A DNA stretch of 64,000 nucleotides from DATCHW01 sp963806045 (GTDB taxonomy: Bacteria; Bacteroidota; Ignavibacteria; Tepidaquicellales; Tepidaquicellaceae), in assembly GCA_963806045.1 (NCBI GenBank), contig CAWDWP010000001.1:124001-188000 (forward strand), read 5' to 3'. The translations under genes and the position numbers were made by a program. Shown here piece after piece: positions 27,556 to 37,191 of the stretch (the stretch's first letter is position 1; each line of letters begins with the position of its first letter). A model generated the notes under the pieces. It ran no database searches, was not told the DNA's origin, and saw nothing but the letters and a program-made list of their open reading frames with translations.

Positions 27556-29667
27556 ATGAATAAAGTTCTAACATTTTTACTCTTCGTTCTTTTTATTTCT
27601 TCAAATGCTTTCCCGCAGTTGCTGACAGACGATGAAAAAGATATACTAATGCTCCAGGATAAACGAACATTGGGAGAAAATAACAAGCTTTTAAACTACC
27701 TTAATTCAAAGGAAGAAAAAGTTGTTATTAAAGCACTCTATGCAATCGCAAATATTGCCGACGAAAATACGGTTGAAAAAACCGGGGATATTCTGCTTAA
27801 AAATACGGACGCCAAAACCCGCTCTGCGGCAGCATTTGCACTCGGGCAGATTCCCTGTGCTGCTTCCGAAAGTATTTTATCACAGTCATTGAGCGGCGAA
27901 AAAGATTCAGGTGTTTTGATTTCCATTCTAAATGCAATCGGAAAAATTGGCTCCGAAACTGAGCTGGATCATGTGATAAATATCAATATGGATGACAGTA
28001 AGGTATTGTCTGCGAAGGCAATTTCAATTGCAAGATTTGCAATAAGAAAAATCCGAAATGAAAAGTCAGTTGATTTCCTGAGATCTTTAATCAATACTTC
28101 ACAGGACCCCGAAGTGCAGAATGCGGCTGCGTATTCGCTCTGGCGTACCGCGGATAAAGACTTGCTTTTACCAGCCCGCGAAGAACTTCTCAAAATGATG
28201 CGCTCAACAGAACCGGATACGAGGATGTGGTCTGTAAATGCTCTTTCGAGACTTCAGGATATCAGCGATATTGATCTACTTCTGGAAAATTTAAGAACCG
28301 AGAGCGACTGGAAAGTGAAAATAAATATCCTGAACTCACTTCCCGGATATAAAGCCGTCTCTGAGAATTTTCTTGACCAGAAGCTGCTTACAATTATTGA
28401 TGCTCTGTCGATTGATAATAATTCTAATGTCAGAATTACGGCGTTGAGTACGTTGGGAAAACTGTTTTCCAATCTGAAAGAAAAAAATAATGTCCTTGAT
28501 AATGTGAAGACAATGTTAGAATCATACTTCCTTACAGAAAACAAAAAAGACTGGCAGGAAATAGGGGAGGCAATAAACTCTTACGGAATGATATTTAAAG
28601 ATGAAGCAAAAGAAACACTCTTTACCGCTCTTTATAAGTCGGATGATTATGACATAAAACCTTATATCATTCGTGCATTCAGTTATTTTGATGATCCCCT
28701 GATTTTCAGGCCATTGAAGGATTCTATAATGTCGGATGTTAAAAAATATGCTACAAGATTTAATGTTGACACAAAAGATATAATAGGGAGTTATGACCTT
28801 TTAAAAATTTATCGTGCCTTTGTTGAAACCCTTACAATGCTCGATAAAAAAATGGATGAAGAAAGCCTGAATATTACAAGGCTTATTTATTCTGAATTTA
28901 CAAGTTCAAAAGATCCTTATCTTGTTTCAATGTGCCTCAACAAACTTAAAGACAGCCTCTATCTTCAATACAGAGAAGAAACCAATGCAATTATTTCTTT
29001 TGATTATTCCACATTATTTTACCCGTATGATTATGATGTTATACTCCTTTTTATTGATGCATTCGGCGAATTAAAATCAGATTCCTTCATAGAAATTTTA
29101 GAAAACAATCTTAAATCGCAGAGTTTTGAAATTGCTTCATACTCTGCCAAAACACTCGAAAAGATAACAGGAAAGCAGTATCAGTTCGATGCAAAACCGC
29201 GTTATGATTTTGACTGGAATACACTGGAACAATTTTACAAAAAAAGATTTGCTACAATCTATATGGATATAGGGAATATCAAAATTGAGCTTATGCCTGA
29301 AATAGCCCCTTTCACGGTATTAAACTTTGTGAAGCTGGCATCATCTGATAAATATTATGGTAAAATATTTTTCAGAATTGTCCCGAATTTCGTTATTCAG
29401 GGAGGCGACTGGAGCAATTCCGGTGAAGGAAGTTATGGATATACCATCCGCAGTGAGTTCTCCGATTTTTCATTTGTTCGCGGTGTGGTTGGAATGGCAT
29501 CTTCGGGAAAGGACACAGAGTGCAGTCAGTTTTTCATTATGCATTCTCCTCATTATCATCTTGATGGCAGATACACTTCTTTCGGGATTGTTAAAGAGGG
29601 ATTTGATGTTTTAGATAATGTAATTTACGGCAACACCATCGAAAAAATTACATTTTCGGAATACTAA
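27556..29667 (+). CDS. Exported HEAT-repeat protein fused to cyclophilin-type PPIase
   Basis: The 703-aa product has a signal peptide (VLTFLLFVLFISSNAFP), then HEAT-like repeats over residues about 35-560 (VVIKALYAIANIADENTV, TRSAAAFALGQIPCAASES, VQNAAAYSLWRTADKD, VRITALSTLGKLFSNL). It ends with a cyclophilin domain from about 565 (LMPEIAPFTVLNFVKLA, FFRIVPNFVIQGGDWSN, SQFFIMHSPHYHLDGRYTSF). The core PPIase residues Phe/Arg and Gln appear present. A periplasmic chaperone with a large scaffold is inferred. Confidence 0.9.
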   Translation: MNKVLTFLLFVLFISSNAFPQLLTDDEKDILMLQDKRTLGENNKLLNYLNSKEEKVVIKALYAIANIADENTVEKTGDILLKNTDAKTRSAAAFALGQIPCAASESILSQSLSGEKDSGVLISILNAIGKIGSETELDHVININMDDSKVLSAKAISIARFAIRKIRNEKSVDFLRSLINTSQDPEVQNAAAYSLWRTADKDLLLPAREELLKMMRSTEPDTRMWSVNALSRLQDISDIDLLLENLRTESDWKVKINILNSLPGYKAVSENFLDQKLLTIIDALSIDNNSNVRITALSTLGKLFSNLKEKNNVLDNVKTMLESYFLTENKKDWQEIGEAINSYGMIFKDEAKETLFTALYKSDDYDIKPYIIRAFSYFDDPLIFRPLKDSIMSDVKKYATRFNVDTKDIIGSYDLLKIYRAFVETLTMLDKKMDEESLNITRLIYSEFTSSKDPYLVSMCLNKLKDSLYLQYREETNAIISFDYSTLFYPYDYDVILLFIDAFGELKSDSFIEILENNLKSQSFEIASYSAKTLEKITGKQYQFDAKPRYDFDWNTLEQFYKKRFATIYMDIGNIKIELMPEIAPFTVLNFVKLASSDKYYGKIFFRIVPNFVIQGGDWSNSGEGSYGYTIRSEFSDFSFVRGVVGMASSGKDTECSQFFIMHSPHYHLDGRYTSFGIVKEGFDVLDNVIYGNTIEKITFSEY

Positions 29668-29733
29668 TTCATTAAAAACATTGAAATTTATTTATTAATT
29701 TATAAGTAATTAAATATAACAGGAGATTAAATT

Positions 29734-30246
29734 ATGATATCAAAAAAGCTTCAGGATTCGTTCAATTTGCAAATCAATAAAGAGTTATTTTCAGAATATT
29801 TATATTTATCAATTGCAGCATACTGCTTCGAGCAGGAACTGGATGGATTTGCAAACTTTTTTATGGTTCAGACGCAGGAAGAGCATTTTCACGCAATGAA
29901 AATGTTCAACTTTGTAACGGACCGCGGCGGCAGAGTTATATTAAAACCCATCGAAGGTCCGGAAACGGAATTCAAATCTGTTACAGAAGTTTTTGAAAAA
30001 ACCCTTGTTCACGAACAGTTTATAACAAAATCCATCAATGAACTTATGGATATATCACTCAAAGAAAACGATCACGCAGCAGCAAGTTTTCTGAAATGGT
30101 TTGTTGATGAACAGGTTGAAGAAGAATCAAATGTGACAAAAATACTAAGCAAACTGAAACTTATAAAAGGAGAAGGCCAGGGATTGTTGATGATTGACTC
30201 CGAACTTGCCACAAGAGTGTTCACACCTCCTGCAGCAGGAGCATAA
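29734..30246 (+). CDS. Non-haem ferritin
   Basis: The 170-aa product matches bacterial FtnA: ferroxidase ligands in KELFSEYLYLSIAAY, TQEEHFHAMKMFNFV and VHEQF, and the VDEQVEEE helix with Gln. It stores iron as a 24-mer in the cytoplasm. AGGAG is present 8 nt before the ATG, one of the clearest Shine-Dalgarno sequences in the window. A terminator follows. Confidence 0.95.
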   Translation: MISKKLQDSFNLQINKELFSEYLYLSIAAYCFEQELDGFANFFMVQTQEEHFHAMKMFNFVTDRGGRVILKPIEGPETEFKSVTEVFEKTLVHEQFITKSINELMDISLKENDHAAASFLKWFVDEQVEEESNVTKILSKLKLIKGEGQGLLMIDSELATRVFTPPAAGA

Positions 30247-30270
30247 ATGTCGTTTTAGATTTTTAACAAA

Positions 30271-30301
30271 AAGCCGTTGACGAAATCAACGGCTTTTTTT
30301 G
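30271..30301 (+). terminator. Rho-independent terminator after ferritin
   Basis: AGCCGTTGA and TCAACGGCT pair around CGAAA, followed by a run of T. It lies 25 bp after the ferritin stop; the preceding A-run makes it usable in the other direction for the lipoprotein gene. Confidence 0.88.
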
Positions 30302-30316
30302 CTGAAAACAAATAAT

Positions 30317-31189
30317 CTATTTTCCGCTCACAAACTTCGATAAGTTAATTGCTTTGCTAAAAAGTCCTAGTATCTGTATGCCCATTTGCTGGTTGCCTTG
30401 TACAACTGTTCCTAGAATCAGGTTTTCTGTTGCAACTCCGGTAGTCTTCTTATAATTGACCACCCATAGGTCATTTGGAAAACCTAACAGATCAGTAATA
30501 TAAAAAGGCAGATTTAGAGTTCCCGCTGCAGGGATTAGAAACATATTCACTGTTTTCGTAGTCGATGTACCCGTAAAAAAACTGTTTCCGTTTATAGCGC
30601 TGCCGCTTGGAACAAACGAGGAGTTAAATTTGATAACGGGATTGGATACATTAGCGTATGCAAGAGATGTATCGCTATCAACGAGAACAGAACTTGATGT
30701 TACGATTTTAAAGCTTGAGTTGTTTATAAGCGATATTGCTCCCGATACAATATTTCTTGCGGATGTATCAGATATCAACCCTAATATTGTCCCCATACTG
30801 AAGATTTTCGTCAGTTCGATGCAGTTCCTTGAACCGGGAGTAGGGTCGGGAGTGAAAACTGCGAGTGTATCGGTTCCCGGTTTTTTGAAAACATAAATCC
30901 ATGCTCCCAGGCTATTCGGATCGGAAATTGCACTTATGATACTTATATCTGTTCTACCTTTATCCGTACCCTCAAAGAGAACATTTTGCCCAAGAACCAA
31001 AACTAATTGTGCGCTTGGACCGTATCTTCTCACCGCCTGTGCGTTCGCGGAATCGAGCCTGTCTTTTGCCGTAACTTTGTTATAAACTATGTCCGAGATT
31101 ACATTAACTGCATTATTACAGGAAGTTAGTCCTGCAGAAATAGTTAAAGCTATAGCTAATAATATTAAGTAAGTTATATTTTTTTTCAT
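30317..31189 (-). CDS. Lipoprotein of unknown function
   Basis: The 290-aa product has a lipoprotein signal (ILLAIALTISAGLTSCNN, Cys at about 24). The remainder is Ser/Thr/Val-rich with no motif I recognise; GAWIYVFKKPGTDTLAVFTP and LNLPFYITDLLGFPNDLWVV suggest a compact beta domain. Monocistronic, convergent with ferritin. Confidence 0.75.
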   Translation of the reverse strand: MKKNITYLILLAIALTISAGLTSCNNAVNVISDIVYNKVTAKDRLDSANAQAVRRYGPSAQLVLVLGQNVLFEGTDKGRTDISIISAISDPNSLGAWIYVFKKPGTDTLAVFTPDPTPGSRNCIELTKIFSMGTILGLISDTSARNIVSGAISLINNSSFKIVTSSSVLVDSDTSLAYANVSNPVIKFNSSFVPSGSAINGNSFFTGTSTTKTVNMFLIPAAGTLNLPFYITDLLGFPNDLWVVNYKKTTGVATENLILGTVVQGNQQMGIQILGLFSKAINLSKFVSGK

Positions 31190-31294
31190 TGATAATTCCT
31201 TTTTACAGATTTTTATATTAAATTAATGTAAATTAAATAATTAATAATTTAAAGTCCTTGTTTTAACAAGAGAATACAACTAATTGTTCCATAC

Positions 31295-32395
31295 ATGAAA
31301 TTTTTTAATAGTAAAATAAAATTCTCCGTCCCTTTAAAATTTGTAAACTATTTCTTATTATTTATAACAATAATTTCTGCTATTCCGTTATTTTCACAGA
31401 CTTTGAAACTCGCTCCCCCAGAAAGCGGTATTTATCAGGGAGCATTCCCCGATATGGGTTCCACGGAGGACAGTGTTACCAAAGAAAAAATCCTTGAATA
31501 CGATTCCCTCATTAGAAATCCGTCTGTATGGGTTTATTTCTCAGATAACTGGTTTAAGGGAATTATTTTTCCTGACCAGAAAGTCGAAACCATTATATCA
31601 CTTGGAAAAATTCCGTTTATAAGAATGATGCCCCGAAGTGGTTTTATAGAAAATTCTCCCGACCCTGTTTATACTCTTCAGAAAATAATTGACGGAATAT
31701 TTGATAGTGAATTAATTCAATATGCAAAAGATGCAAAAAATACAAAATCTCCGTTGATGATAGAATTCGGATGTGAAATGAATGGTGACTGGTTTTCCTG
31801 GAGCGGAAAATTTAATGGTGGAGGAATTAAAAATGAATACGGTAATCCGGAGCTTGCAGACGGTCCGGAAAGATTCCGTGATGCTTACAGACATATAATA
31901 GATATTTTCAGTAAGGAAGGTGCGGGAAATGTCACTTGGGTATATCACTTAAATAGCGACTCATTTCCTGCTGAAGACTGGAACACAATGTCTGCATATT
32001 ATCCGGGGGATGATTATATCGACTGGATAGGGGCAAGTATATATGGGGCGCAGATTCCCGGTGAAAAATGGAAAAGTTTTACCGATATACTGGACAGATG
32101 TTTCGGCGAGCTTAGCGAAATATCAAAAATAAAACCGCTTGCTGTATTGGAATTTGGAGTAATTGAAGATCCCGAAAAAGGGAACAAATCCAACTGGATT
32201 CAGGATGCTCTGCAATCGTTAATAGACGGAAATTATCCAAGGATAAAAGCAATCAGTTATTGGCATTCCGCCTGGCAGAACGATAATAAGAAAATTTCAA
32301 ATCTCCGGATTGATTCTTCCATCGGGAGTCTAAAGGTTTACAGAAAATTAATCAACAACCCGATTTTCAAACCGATAGTAATATTCAGTGAGTGA
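31295..32395 (+). CDS. GH26-like glycoside hydrolase, exported
   Basis: The 366-aa product has a signal peptide ending near PLFSQ and a TIM-barrel with the two family carboxylates: the acid/base in MIEFGCEMNGDWFSWSG and the nucleophile in LAVLEFGVIED. VTWVYHLNSDSFP and DYIDWIGASIYGAQ are also typical. GH26 enzymes cleave beta-mannans and related glucans; the substrate here is unproven. No PUL (SusCD) neighbours are present. Confidence 0.85.
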   Translation: MKFFNSKIKFSVPLKFVNYFLLFITIISAIPLFSQTLKLAPPESGIYQGAFPDMGSTEDSVTKEKILEYDSLIRNPSVWVYFSDNWFKGIIFPDQKVETIISLGKIPFIRMMPRSGFIENSPDPVYTLQKIIDGIFDSELIQYAKDAKNTKSPLMIEFGCEMNGDWFSWSGKFNGGGIKNEYGNPELADGPERFRDAYRHIIDIFSKEGAGNVTWVYHLNSDSFPAEDWNTMSAYYPGDDYIDWIGASIYGAQIPGEKWKSFTDILDRCFGELSEISKIKPLAVLEFGVIEDPEKGNKSNWIQDALQSLIDGNYPRIKAISYWHSAWQNDNKKISNLRIDSSIGSLKVYRKLINNPIFKPIVIFSE

Positions 32396-32806
32396 ATTTA
32401 TATATCCTAGATTTTAAATTATTTGTTTTTATTTTTACATTTTATATATTAAATTACAATTGTAGTTAGAAAAGCCTGAGGAAGAGACTTAAAAAGCACA
32501 GAACTACAAAAGAAAACATTTTGTTCAGTTACATGAATGCAAAAAACAGGGACTTGGTTATAACATCCGGAAAAAAATAGATAATGATGTGCCTGAAATA
32601 ACCCTGAATGAATTGGAACAATTTCATAAGAGTATCGTTAAAAACACGATATATACTTTATTATTCAAGGTGATAAAGAGAAGATAGACTTTAATATTCA
32701 TGCACTCTGCTGTAAAGACTGGATTCTCTAACCCGAAGAATTATTTGGTTACTAATATTAATTATTTTTATTTAACTTTTATAATCTAATTCGAAAGGAG
32801 ATACAA
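32396..32806. other. Gene-free spacer with faint coding remnant
   Basis: No intact gene. A short frame at about 32576-32686 (DNDVPEITLNELEQFHKS) may be a decayed fragment but cannot be assigned. An AAAGGAG sequence precedes the next gene. Confidence 0.4.
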
Positions 32807-33214
32807 ATGCTTAAAAAAACTATTACAGTATTATCATTTCTGTTCGTTCTTTTCATTTTATCCAAAGTTTCATTTTCACAAACGCTTTATTTCTGTGAGG
32901 GAGTTGACGAAAACGGTCGCCCTGACGCTCCAAGCAGCACTTTTTACATTCCAAGCGGAGGCGGGTACTTTTATTTTCTTGTTAAACTTCCTTACGAAGT
33001 TAAATGTACTTATGTTGATTATGAAATTTACGATGTGGATGATTACGGATACGAAACTTATAATACATCAATTTCTCAGACAGATATCACAAGAAGCTGG
33101 GTGTGGTTCTGGAAAAAGGTTACCTTTTATAAAACCGGATATTATCATGTATATGTAAAAGATTGTTACAATGATTTCATTGCCAATGCATTCGTAACAA
33201 TTAAGTGGAAGTAA
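32807..33214 (+). CDS. Small exported protein, unknown
   Basis: The 135-aa product has a signal peptide (TVLSFLFVLFILSKVSFSQ) and a mature part rich in Tyr, Asp and aromatic residues (YFCEGVDENGRPDAPSS, YVDYEIYDVDDYGYETY, YKTGYYHVYVKDCYNDF). The pattern of alternating hydrophobic residues suggests an immunoglobulin-like or beta-sandwich domain. I do not recognise the family. AAAGGAG at 32795 gives a good ribosome binding site. Confidence 0.78.
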   Translation: MLKKTITVLSFLFVLFILSKVSFSQTLYFCEGVDENGRPDAPSSTFYIPSGGGYFYFLVKLPYEVKCTYVDYEIYDVDDYGYETYNTSISQTDITRSWVWFWKKVTFYKTGYYHVYVKDCYNDFIANAFVTIKWK

Positions 33215-33226
33215 AGTTTTTTCTGA

Positions 33227-33250
33227 CCGGGGCGGGATTTTCTGCCCCGG
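33227..33250 (+). terminator. GC-rich hairpin after 32807-33214
   Basis: CCGGGGC and GCCCCGG pair perfectly around a 10-nt loop, 12 nt after the stop codon. There is no T-run, so termination is only inferred. A tandem AATTTCAGAACTA repeat follows. Confidence 0.5.
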
Positions 33251-33397
33251 ATGGGAAATTTCAGAACTAAATTTCAGAACTAAATTTCAAACTATTCGGA
33301 AATTTTTCGGAGTACGCGATTACCGGTGCAGGAGAACCGCTTTTTTTATTGGAAAACGTGGTGCATTGAAACCAATTATAACAAATTTATTATTCTT

Positions 33398-34162
33398 ATG
33401 AAAACAAGAATGAGATATATAAATTCAGCCTTGCTAATTGTATTAGCATTTTCTTTTTATTCCTGTCAACAGGAAAGCAACATCGGAACAACTTCATTAA
33501 AAAGTAAAGATTCTATATCGCAGAACGATAGTTTCAGGACGGTGGGGGACAGTACGGAAATTTATGGGAAAGGGTATTTTAAATATCAGGATACTATAAA
33601 TAACTGGCATATGGGATTCAGCATTCCAAGGGATAGTGCATATAAAGTCTGGAACCTAAAAGAATTTGAAAGACTAAATCTTCTAATAAGGACTAAACCT
33701 ACTGAACCAGGACCATATCTTGACAGAGGCAACCATTTTCAGAACATAAATAAATACAGGGAAGCGATTGATGATTACAACCGTTACATCGAGGTTGTTC
33801 CGGATAACTATTCCGGTTATCAAAACCGGGGTACTGCTCACGAACGGATGAAAAATTTCGACTCAGCATTATGGGACTACACAAAAGTAATAGAATTAAA
33901 ACCCCGCGATACAATAGCATTCTTTAACCGTGGTGTCGTATATGATGCAATAAACAATCCATGGCAGGCTATCAAAGAATATGATTCTGTAATTATAATA
34001 GATCCGAGGCTTGCCAAAGCATATTATAACCGTGGAACATCTTACAAAAAGATAAAAAATTACGATGTGGCGATTAAGGATTTTGAAAAAGCGATAGAAT
34101 TAAATCCTCAGTACAAAGAAGAATTAGCACCACTAATCACTTCCATGAAAAGACAACTTTAA
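33398..34162 (+). CDS. TPR-repeat lipoprotein
   Basis: The ATG at 33398 is chosen because it opens the lipoprotein signal (YINSALLIVLAFSFYSCQ); an earlier ATG at 33326 would bury it. After a Ser/Thr linker, three or four tetratricopeptide repeats follow (GPYLDRGNHFQNINKYREAI, YSGYQNRGTAHERMKNFDSA, IAFFNRGVVYDAINNPWQAI, KAYYNRGTSYKKIKNYDVAI). Each has the NRG signature of Sel1/TPR-1 types. A protein-binding role at the periplasmic face is inferred. Confidence 0.88.
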   Translation: MKTRMRYINSALLIVLAFSFYSCQQESNIGTTSLKSKDSISQNDSFRTVGDSTEIYGKGYFKYQDTINNWHMGFSIPRDSAYKVWNLKEFERLNLLIRTKPTEPGPYLDRGNHFQNINKYREAIDDYNRYIEVVPDNYSGYQNRGTAHERMKNFDSALWDYTKVIELKPRDTIAFFNRGVVYDAINNPWQAIKEYDSVIIIDPRLAKAYYNRGTSYKKIKNYDVAIKDFEKAIELNPQYKEELAPLITSMKRQL

Positions 34163-34165
34163 ATA

Positions 34166-34570
34166 TTAACGGTATTTAAACGTCCAGACCCCCGGAGATA
34201 TAACTTCAAGCAGATATGCTTTTGTCTCCGGAACGTCAAATGTTTTTTTAAAAGTTAAATCACCCTCGCCTTTGGCAATTTCCAGAACAGAATCCCCCTG
34301 TGTAGTTTTCAACAAAAACAAGTATTTTCCATCACCCTTATGCTCAATTTCAAAAACTGCAGGTCCCTTGTTAAGAGCCATTGTTTGGGTCATGTTTCCA
34401 TTGACGTTATTATATGATAAGCGGTATTGAGCTTCTTTCTCATCAGCAAGTTTTTCGGTTACGTTTATAGGTTTGTCGTAATTATAATAATATTTTATAA
34501 CACGATAGCCAAGGTAAAGAGCTACAAAGGTAAGAATTACAACTACTATTATAGTTATTTTTTTTGACAT
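34166..34570 (-). CDS. Single-pass membrane protein, unknown
   Basis: The 134-aa product has one N-terminal membrane helix (ITIIVVVILTFVALYLGYRV) and an exported 100-aa domain with a PAVFEIEHKGDGKYLFLL strand region and ending SPGVWTFKYR. This looks like a small beta domain, but I cannot assign it. It converges with the TPR gene with 3 bp between the stops. Confidence 0.65.
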   Translation of the reverse strand: MSKKITIIVVVILTFVALYLGYRVIKYYYNYDKPINVTEKLADEKEAQYRLSYNNVNGNMTQTMALNKGPAVFEIEHKGDGKYLFLLKTTQGDSVLEIAKGEGDLTFKKTFDVPETKAYLLEVISPGVWTFKYR

Positions 34571-34654
34571 TGGTATGTTGTTGTTTATTATAAAATATAC
34601 AAATTAATATAAATCATCAATATTCATTATTAGCAGCCTTACCCTTTTTAAAAA

Positions 34655-34683
34655 ATAATGCCGTCACTTTGTAACGGCATTAT
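34655..34683 (-). terminator. Terminator-like hairpin after the M14 peptidase
   Basis: ATAATGCCGT and ACGGCATTAT pair perfectly around a 9-nt loop, with an A-run on the left that reads as T-run on the minus strand. Located 41 bp past the peptidase stop. Confidence 0.8.
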
Positions 34684-34723
34684 ATCCGGCGTTTAAAAAG
34701 GCCGGAAAGCATAACGCATACGG

Positions 34724-36489
34724 TTATTTAATGAGTATCATTGATTTAGTCAAAGTCGTATTTCCCGATGTGAGTTTGTAGAAATATACTCCGCTCGAAT
34801 TGCTTAACGCATTCCAGTTAACGGAATTTTTACCGGGCTCCATTACCCTGCTAATCAATGTTGTAATTTCTCTCCCGAGGTAATCATATACTTTAATAGT
34901 TACAAATGATTTATTAGGCACATTAAATTCAATAGAAGTTACAGGATTAAAAGGATTTGGATAATTTTGTTTAAGTTCAAATTCTTTTATAATATTATTC
35001 TCATTACCTGAAATTCCGTTCGGAACAGGTTTCAGCTGCACATTTAAAATTGTAGTTGAATCAATTTTCGCATATACATTTGAAATTGTTTTTGAATAAT
35101 ATCCCGGGGAAGAAAAAGTAAGAGGATATGTTCCGGTGGCAATGAATCTATGATAATCACCGCTTACAGAATCGGAATAGACCCAGGAACTATCTGTATC
35201 ATGACCCGCAATATATACTTTTGCTTTTAGTTTTGTCGCCGGTGATTGAATCAGTTACAATACCTCTCACACCGTATAAAGTTTCCTTAATAAAGTTCAG
35301 TAATGATTTGTGGAGATTATTCCAATATGTCGGAAGTGTCGCGGCAGCAGGTAATTTTGTGTGCGAAATTTCACATGTGATTTCACGTCCGTACCGGAAA
35401 TATGTCATAAAGTCCTGTCTTCCTCCTGTTACTCTATACCAGTCATATCCATTCACTACACCGGGATAATTCGGATAACCAAGATTATCAGCCATATAAG
35501 TCGGAGCAATTGCATGAACAGTATCTACAAAGTGTTTTCCTACCAGTATATACCAGGGGTCATCAGGAGGATATCTTGACCATGTATCCCAGGGGTAATT
35601 AAAAACCTCCGCACCGCCGTGAAAATTCATTGACAACATAAAATAATTCGAAGTGGCAAAGTTCATAAAATTGATAGTTTCAGTTTGCCAGGAATTACCG
35701 TCAGGATGCGGACCTGCAGCCGGGTCAGGATAATTTCTGTTCAGGTCGATATTATTATTGTTGTATCGTGTTGCCCCCGTTACAGTATTGTTTCCTCCAT
35801 GGTAAGTGCCGTCAGGATTTGCAAGAGGGTTAATCCAGATTTCCACATTTTGAAGTAAGGATGTAAATTGCGGATTAACTCCGTAACCTTTTGCAAGTGT
35901 ATCGATTAAGCGAAGCATTGTAACATAACCGGCAATTTCATCTCCGTGCATAGATGATGTGTACAAAAATCTTGGTTTTGGTTTTCTTACATTTACGCTA
36001 TCTGTAATTTTTATTATATATAAATGCCGAAGACCTGAAGCTGTAGTACCAATATCATATAATTTACATATACCGGGATAATTCGTCTGAAAAGCGGTCA
36101 TCATTGCTACGTACTGGTCATAAGTCGGATACACATCCCACGCATTTACGTCTTTTACATTTTCGCTCATTGTCAGTCCCGTAGCTGTTTCCGAGGGAAG
36201 CTGAAGCAGTTCAATTTTGTAGCCGAGTTTTATAAACTCATTAAAATCATTTTCGTTTGCAAAAGCATAAACTTCATTTCCTTTAACATTATCTATCGAA
36301 ATTATTCTTGTCAGATTATTTATTTCATTCTTTGAAAAAACGAGAAATTTAAAATAAATTTCACCTTTTTCCTGCAAAATACTTTTCAATTTTCTGAAGA
36401 GTTTCTTTGGGAATATTATTTTGCTGTGAATTAGCAGAAGTGATTGTCAGTATGAGACTTAATACAATCAGGATGGTAAACTTACGCAT
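34724..36489 (-). CDS. Zinc carboxypeptidase (M14) with type IX sorting domain, frameshifted twice
   Basis: Start ATG at 36489 (MRKFTILIVLSLILTITSA, signal peptide); a shift near 36376 leads into the main frame. Catalytic features: zinc ligands in YTSSMHGDEIAGY and NFHGGAEVFNYPWD, NPLANPDGTYHGG, the Arg in DLNRNYPD and the Glu in REITCEISHT. A second shift near 35215 leads through KVYIAGHD to the sorting domain (LKQNYPNPFNPVTSIEF, VYDYLGREITTLI, SSGVYFYKLTSG). Family carboxypeptidases A/T trim secreted peptides; export through T9SS is inferred. Total length of about 588 codons is normal. Confidence 0.88.
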
Positions 36490-36624
36490 ATATATACGAT
36501 TAAATTATATAAAATCCAAATTACCTCAAAAATAGAAAACTATCTATTCAAAAAAAAGAATCCGTAATATTAAGGACGCATGGCGCAAAAGGAATGATTT
36601 TATAGTTATTTCAGTGGGAAATTT

Positions 36625-37131
36625 TTAATTTGTTCCTTTTATTTTACTTCTTCTTTCAAGCAATATAACATCCCTCCATTTAGTATCCATTTTTCCAATC
36701 TTTTCTCTGATGCCAATTATGCGAAAGCCGTTTTTCTGATGTAATTTAATGCTGTTCTCATTTTCAGGAAAAATTCCGGCTTGTAAAGTCCATATTCCGG
36801 CAGATTCAGATTCCTTTATCAAGGATTTCAATAATTTATCTCCGATTCCTTTACCCCAATATTCTGTATCAACATAAATGCTAACTTCGGCAACCCCGGA
36901 ATAAACACATCTGTCCGAAACATCTGATAAAGCAGCCCACCCCACAATCTTGCCGTTAATCTTTGCAATCAATCTGCAATCCTTGCGGTGTGCACTATCC
37001 CAGGAAGTCCAGTCAGGAACTTTATTTTCAAAAGTTGCATTCTTAGTTGCAATTCCCGAACGATAAATTCTTGCAACATCATTCCAGGAATTTTCATCCA
37101 TTTTATATACCAGTATATTTTCCATCTTCAA
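36625..37131 (-). CDS. GNAT N-acetyltransferase, phosphinothricin/methionine-sulfoximine type
   Basis: The 168-aa product has the GNAT acetyl-CoA motif (VSIYVDTEYWGKGIGDKLLK) and the family landmarks of Pat/MddA enzymes: IYRSGIATKNATFE, IVGWAALSDVS, LQAGIFPENENSIKLHQKNG and a WRDVILLERRS end. Acetylates small amino-acid analogues; the physiological substrate is unknown. An internal ATG two codons later is an equally good start. Confidence 0.88.
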   Translation of the reverse strand: MKMENILVYKMDENSWNDVARIYRSGIATKNATFENKVPDWTSWDSAHRKDCRLIAKINGKIVGWAALSDVSDRCVYSGVAEVSIYVDTEYWGKGIGDKLLKSLIKESESAGIWTLQAGIFPENENSIKLHQKNGFRIIGIREKIGKMDTKWRDVILLERRSKIKGTN

Positions 37132-37191
37132 GGATTGAGATATTTTCTTTCTTATCTAAATTATATAAAATTTTATATTAAAATATTTTAT

